From an uncultured Muribaculaceae bacterium (GTDB lineage Bacteria; Bacteroidota; Bacteroidia; Bacteroidales; Muribaculaceae): DNA of 64,000 nt. Position 1 is the first letter of the stretch. The number at the start of each line of letters is the position of its first letter. Below, one piece after another: positions 61,089 to 64,000 of this stretch. The position numbers were made by a program, and so were the translations under genes. Location: NCBI GenBank assembly GCA_910578395.1, contig CAJTPZ010000010.1, positions 30,538 through 94,537 of the forward strand, read 5' to 3'. Under the pieces are notes generated by a model. The model did no database searches and was not told where the DNA came from. It worked only from the letters and a program-made list of their open reading frames with translations.

Positions 61089-63622
61089 ACAGATACAGTT
61101 TTTTCACACTTTGCGTTCTCCTCGGACTGCTGTCGGCTTCGGCGACAGCAGTCCCGCGCCAACTGTGTGGCACCGTTATCGATGCGGATACCGATGAGCC
61201 CGTTGTCGGATGCATTGTCAAATCGAAAGGTGCGTTTACATCAACCGACAAGGCCGGACACTTCGTCTTAACAACCAAGGCCGATGCTGACTCCGTGTCA
61301 TTCCGCTTCATGGGCTATGAGTCGATTTCACTCCCTGTCACAGCCGACATGTCTGTGGTGCGTCTTGCACCTAAAGCCACACAACTAAAAGAAGTGGTTG
61401 TAGCAGCACCGGATATTTATGCCAAAGGCGATACATTGGTATTCAATGTGGCTCAGTATGCCAACGCCAAAGACAATGCCATAATCGACGTGATCAAACG
61501 TCTGCCAGGCATTAAGGTTGAGGATGACGGCACAATAAAGTACCAGGGAAAGCCAATCAACAAATTTTATCTCGATGGCAAGGACTTCATCGGCGGACAA
61601 TATGGCCTCGCCACCAACAATATATCGCACAAGGATGTGGCTTCGGTGGATGTTATGGAAAACCATCAGCCGGTGAAAGCTCTCGAAGGGATTGAGTTTC
61701 CGGAAGAGGCAGGCATAAACCTCAAACTGAAAGAGGATGCCCGCAGCCGATGGGTGGGTGTGGCACAAGCCGCAGCCGGTATGCAGCCGTTTCTTTACAA
61801 TGGCTCACTCTACACCATGCGCATCGCTTCAAAGAGCCAGAATATAATTACCATCAAATCCGACAACACAGGATGGAATCCCGCCAATGAAATCCAGGAG
61901 CATGACTTCGACGATATGTTCTCATCGGAGTACTCCTCAACTCTTTGGCCGAAGTATATCTCCGCCGACATCATAAACGCCCCGCTCACAGAGAAGCGTA
62001 CCCGTGACAATCTATCGTGGCTGGCCAACGCTATAACGGCATGGAAGTCTGGCGACACCTCAATGCGCCTAAAACTCAACTATATGAGCGACTGTCTTGA
62101 TTATAATTCAGGCGTGATTACCAACTATTTCAGCTCACAGATTCCTAAGTTTATTCAGAACAATTCACAGCGGACGCAGACCCACGACCTGTCGGCACAG
62201 TTCTACGGCGAGACAAACAAACGCGGTTATTACCAGAAAGATAAATTGACTGTATCGGGCACCTGGGGCAAATCAAAATCCGGCGTCACCGGCTCGTTTG
62301 ACCTCTCACAACGGATAAACCGCAAGAAATTCTCAGCCAACAACGACCTGAAGCTGGTGAAGCGAAATGAAAAGAAAATCTTTACCCTTATCTCACGCAA
62401 CACTTTCGAGCATCATCCCGACAGATTGCTCGTAGCAGGTGACAAAGATGCCGCGCAGAGCCTCAATACCACTGATTTCCGGAGCACAACGGAAACTAAA
62501 TTCGGAAAGCTCTCCCGTTTCTGGAAATACTATGTCACTGCCGGACTCGACCTCGATTATCACCGCATGCACAATTCACTTGCCGGTCTTGGCGAATTTG
62601 ACAATTCCGGTATTCACGAAGCATTCCTGTCGAACCTCTACGCTACCCCACAAATGGATTATGAACGCAACCGTTGGCGGGCTTCGCTTCATGTGCCACT
62701 GAAATGGCAGCATTACTCTGTCGACGGTCAGCACGACTATATCAACACGTCACCACAACTATATCTGAAACGTCAGTTCACGGCAAAATCCGATTTTTCG
62801 GCATCTGTCACTTACAATCTGAGGACTCCGCAGCCATATCTGAGCTTCACAGCTCCTGTGCTTTCCGACTACCGCAATCTCTTCATTGCCGAAAATCCCG
62901 ACAAATACTCGCATAACATGGCTGCTTCAATCTCCTACCGCTACCGCAATCCGATGAAGTCACTGTTTTTCAATCTGTCGACAACCTACAACCATAGCCG
63001 CAATTCAATTATGTCCAATCAGTTGTTCATCGACGACTTCATAATTTCGACCTATGCCGACCGCCTTCATCACAGCAACACGTGGAGTATCAGCGGCGGA
63101 TTCAGCAAAGGACTTGGTCACAGCAAGATGGTGGTCGGATGCGATGTGAATGTCTCCGCATCTTCGTCGTCATCAATGCGCGACAATTCTGCGATCCCTT
63201 ACCGCCAGGCAACTGCCGGAATGAAACCATACTTCAAAGGAAGCATCTGCCGTTGGATTTCGGCAAACTATGAGGCTGAATATGAATTCTCAAAACTCAC
63301 GATTGACAAAGAAAAAAACAATTACCACACATTCCATCAAACTATTTTCTCCACTATAATCCCCAATGATATTGTGCATTTCACCATCGGGGCAGAGCAT
63401 TTTCTGACTCGCTTCCCGAAAGGAAATATTACTAACCTCATGCTGATTGACGCCGCAACAGTGTGGAGAGTGAATAGTAAAATCAGAACGTCGCTTACAG
63501 CGAATAATCTTCTTAACAAACAAAATTATGAATATATGACCTACGGCACACTCTCACATTCACAACACACATTCAACATAAGACAGCGCTCAATACTCGC
63601 ATCGATCCAGTATCGGTTCTGA
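61085..63622 (+). CDS. Outer-membrane beta-barrel protein with CarboxypepD_reg and plug-like domains
   Basis: An 845-residue TonB-receptor-like protein: signal peptide 1-22 (ending SATA), CarboxypepD_reg domain (about 25-98; LCGTVIDADTDEPVVGCIVKSKGAFTSTD), plug-like segment (ATQLKEVVVAAPDIYAKGDTLVFNVAQYANAKDNAIIDVIKRLPGIKVEDDGTIKYQGKPINKFYLDGKDFI) and a long beta-barrel ending QRSILASIQYRF, with the terminal Phe usual for BAM substrates. No TonB box could be confirmed. It is translationally coupled to the GLPGLI gene and probably controlled by the divergent kinase-regulator pair. The transported substrate is unknown. Confidence 0.88.
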   Translation: MNRYSFFTLCVLLGLLSASATAVPRQLCGTVIDADTDEPVVGCIVKSKGAFTSTDKAGHFVLTTKADADSVSFRFMGYESISLPVTADMSVVRLAPKATQLKEVVVAAPDIYAKGDTLVFNVAQYANAKDNAIIDVIKRLPGIKVEDDGTIKYQGKPINKFYLDGKDFIGGQYGLATNNISHKDVASVDVMENHQPVKALEGIEFPEEAGINLKLKEDARSRWVGVAQAAAGMQPFLYNGSLYTMRIASKSQNIITIKSDNTGWNPANEIQEHDFDDMFSSEYSSTLWPKYISADIINAPLTEKRTRDNLSWLANAITAWKSGDTSMRLKLNYMSDCLDYNSGVITNYFSSQIPKFIQNNSQRTQTHDLSAQFYGETNKRGYYQKDKLTVSGTWGKSKSGVTGSFDLSQRINRKKFSANNDLKLVKRNEKKIFTLISRNTFEHHPDRLLVAGDKDAAQSLNTTDFRSTTETKFGKLSRFWKYYVTAGLDLDYHRMHNSLAGLGEFDNSGIHEAFLSNLYATPQMDYERNRWRASLHVPLKWQHYSVDGQHDYINTSPQLYLKRQFTAKSDFSASVTYNLRTPQPYLSFTAPVLSDYRNLFIAENPDKYSHNMAASISYRYRNPMKSLFFNLSTTYNHSRNSIMSNQLFIDDFIISTYADRLHHSNTWSISGGFSKGLGHSKMVVGCDVNVSASSSSSMRDNSAIPYRQATAGMKPYFKGSICRWISANYEAEYEFSKLTIDKEKNNYHTFHQTIFSTIIPNDIVHFTIGAEHFLTRFPKGNITNLMLIDAATVWRVNSKIRTSLTANNLLNKQNYEYMTYGTLSHSQHTFNIRQRSILASIQYRF

Positions 63623-64000
63623 AAGCGGCTCATCCGATGTGCCATTATATTTGTCTGAAGAATCATTTAGAGATTCATATGGAAAGACACCACAATACAA
63701 AAAGAGGCCTAAGTATTCCTGATATCAACTAAATTTATTACTAATTATGAATCATTTAATCCCAAAACAACGGTCCGAAATCTGCCTTGTAAGAAAAGGA
63801 ACTGGAGTAAAAATCGTAAAAACTTGATCCATTTCCCAACCGCGAGAATCTCGAATTGAAATTCAAAGAGCGTAGAGAAAACCAACAAGTGGCAAAAGCA
63901 CAAAACTCCACTAACTGATAACGTCGCCGAGGGTTCCATTTCTCTCGGGGTCACAATCAAAAATGGCAAAACGCCGCAAAGCACTGAAATCACTTGATTT
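63623..64000. other. Terminal stretch, no gene recognised
   Basis: AT-rich sequence after the barrel gene. A 26-codon frame begins at the ATG at 63747, and an open minus-strand frame runs in from the right edge to 63911 (30 codons, reading ERNGTLGDVIS at its end), but neither can be judged from the visible part. A short CCGAG/CTCGG inverted repeat lies near 63926-63948. No tRNA or attachment site is evident. Confidence 0.4.

Noticed and set aside
63745..63993. 82-codon minus-strand frame at the right edge
   Set aside because: Low-complexity Phe/Leu-rich sequence without motif; cannot be supported.

Overview
The window looks like the chromosome of a gut-type Bacteroidales, most likely Muribaculaceae or a close relative. 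This rests on a porP/gldKLMN type IX secretion operon, fimbrillin and DUF5119 lipoproteins, a tricorn-type S41 protease, GLPGLI and CarboxypepD_reg proteins, DUF4954 and DUF6155 proteins, and -7 boxes of the Bacteroidetes form TAnnTTTG instead of sigma70 -10 boxes. Shine-Dalgarno sequences are largely absent. The placement is inference from gene content. I see no rRNA, tRNA, complete insertion sequence, prophage or CRISPR array.

Layout. 1-5.9 kb (minus): an incomplete kinase/RapZ-C fusion gene, an Fsr-type exporter, a DUF4954 hexapeptide-repeat protein and a GH43 lipoprotein. 6.3-10.1 kb: a small CarboxypepD_reg-like protein divergent from a tricorn protease. 10.1-12.5 kb (minus): a DUF5119/fimbrillin pair followed by a 38-codon small ORF. 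12.6-20.3 kb: a glycerol-3-phosphate regulon, glpABC-glpT-HAD phosphatase, divergent from a DeoR-family regulator, with a well-spaced promoter and repeated operator-like sites. 20.4-28.5 kb (plus): a GH29 fucosidase and the T9SS core operon, convergent with an orphan TolC-type porin. 30-40.5 kb (plus): housekeeping genes ftsY-rimO-menF, PBP1A, a PlsC acyltransferase, a metallophosphoesterase, folK and DUF6155. 40.6-46 kb (minus): thymidine kinase, an ion channel with an unusual filter, a six-hairpin glycosidase and Kup. 46-50.4 kb: fucP and fucI divergent from an AraC regulator. 50.6-54.4 kb: rubredoxin, catalase, a GrpB-like protein, an HxlR regulator and a radical SAM enzyme.

54.8-63.6 kb is the most accessory-looking part. 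It starts with a radical SAM activase-like gene, a secreted beta-rich protein and a protein whose N-terminus carries a CX5CX3CX2C module ahead of a signal-peptide-like segment and a CarboxypepD_reg domain. A histidine kinase/response regulator pair follows. It diverges from a GLPGLI protein plus outer-membrane barrel operon, and the divergent promoter holds four TAAT cores spaced exactly 11 bp apart, the geometry expected for an OmpR/PhoB-family regulator.

Functional threads: host-glycan fucose use (GH29, FucP, FucI, AraC), direct use of glycerol-3-phosphate (GlpT, GlpABC), protein secretion and envelope biogenesis (T9SS, PBP1A, fimbrillins), and oxidative-stress defence (rubredoxin, catalase). 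The best candidates for undescribed biology are the radical SAM/Cys-leader locus at 54.8-57.8 kb and the 11-bp-phased operator at 60.1 kb.
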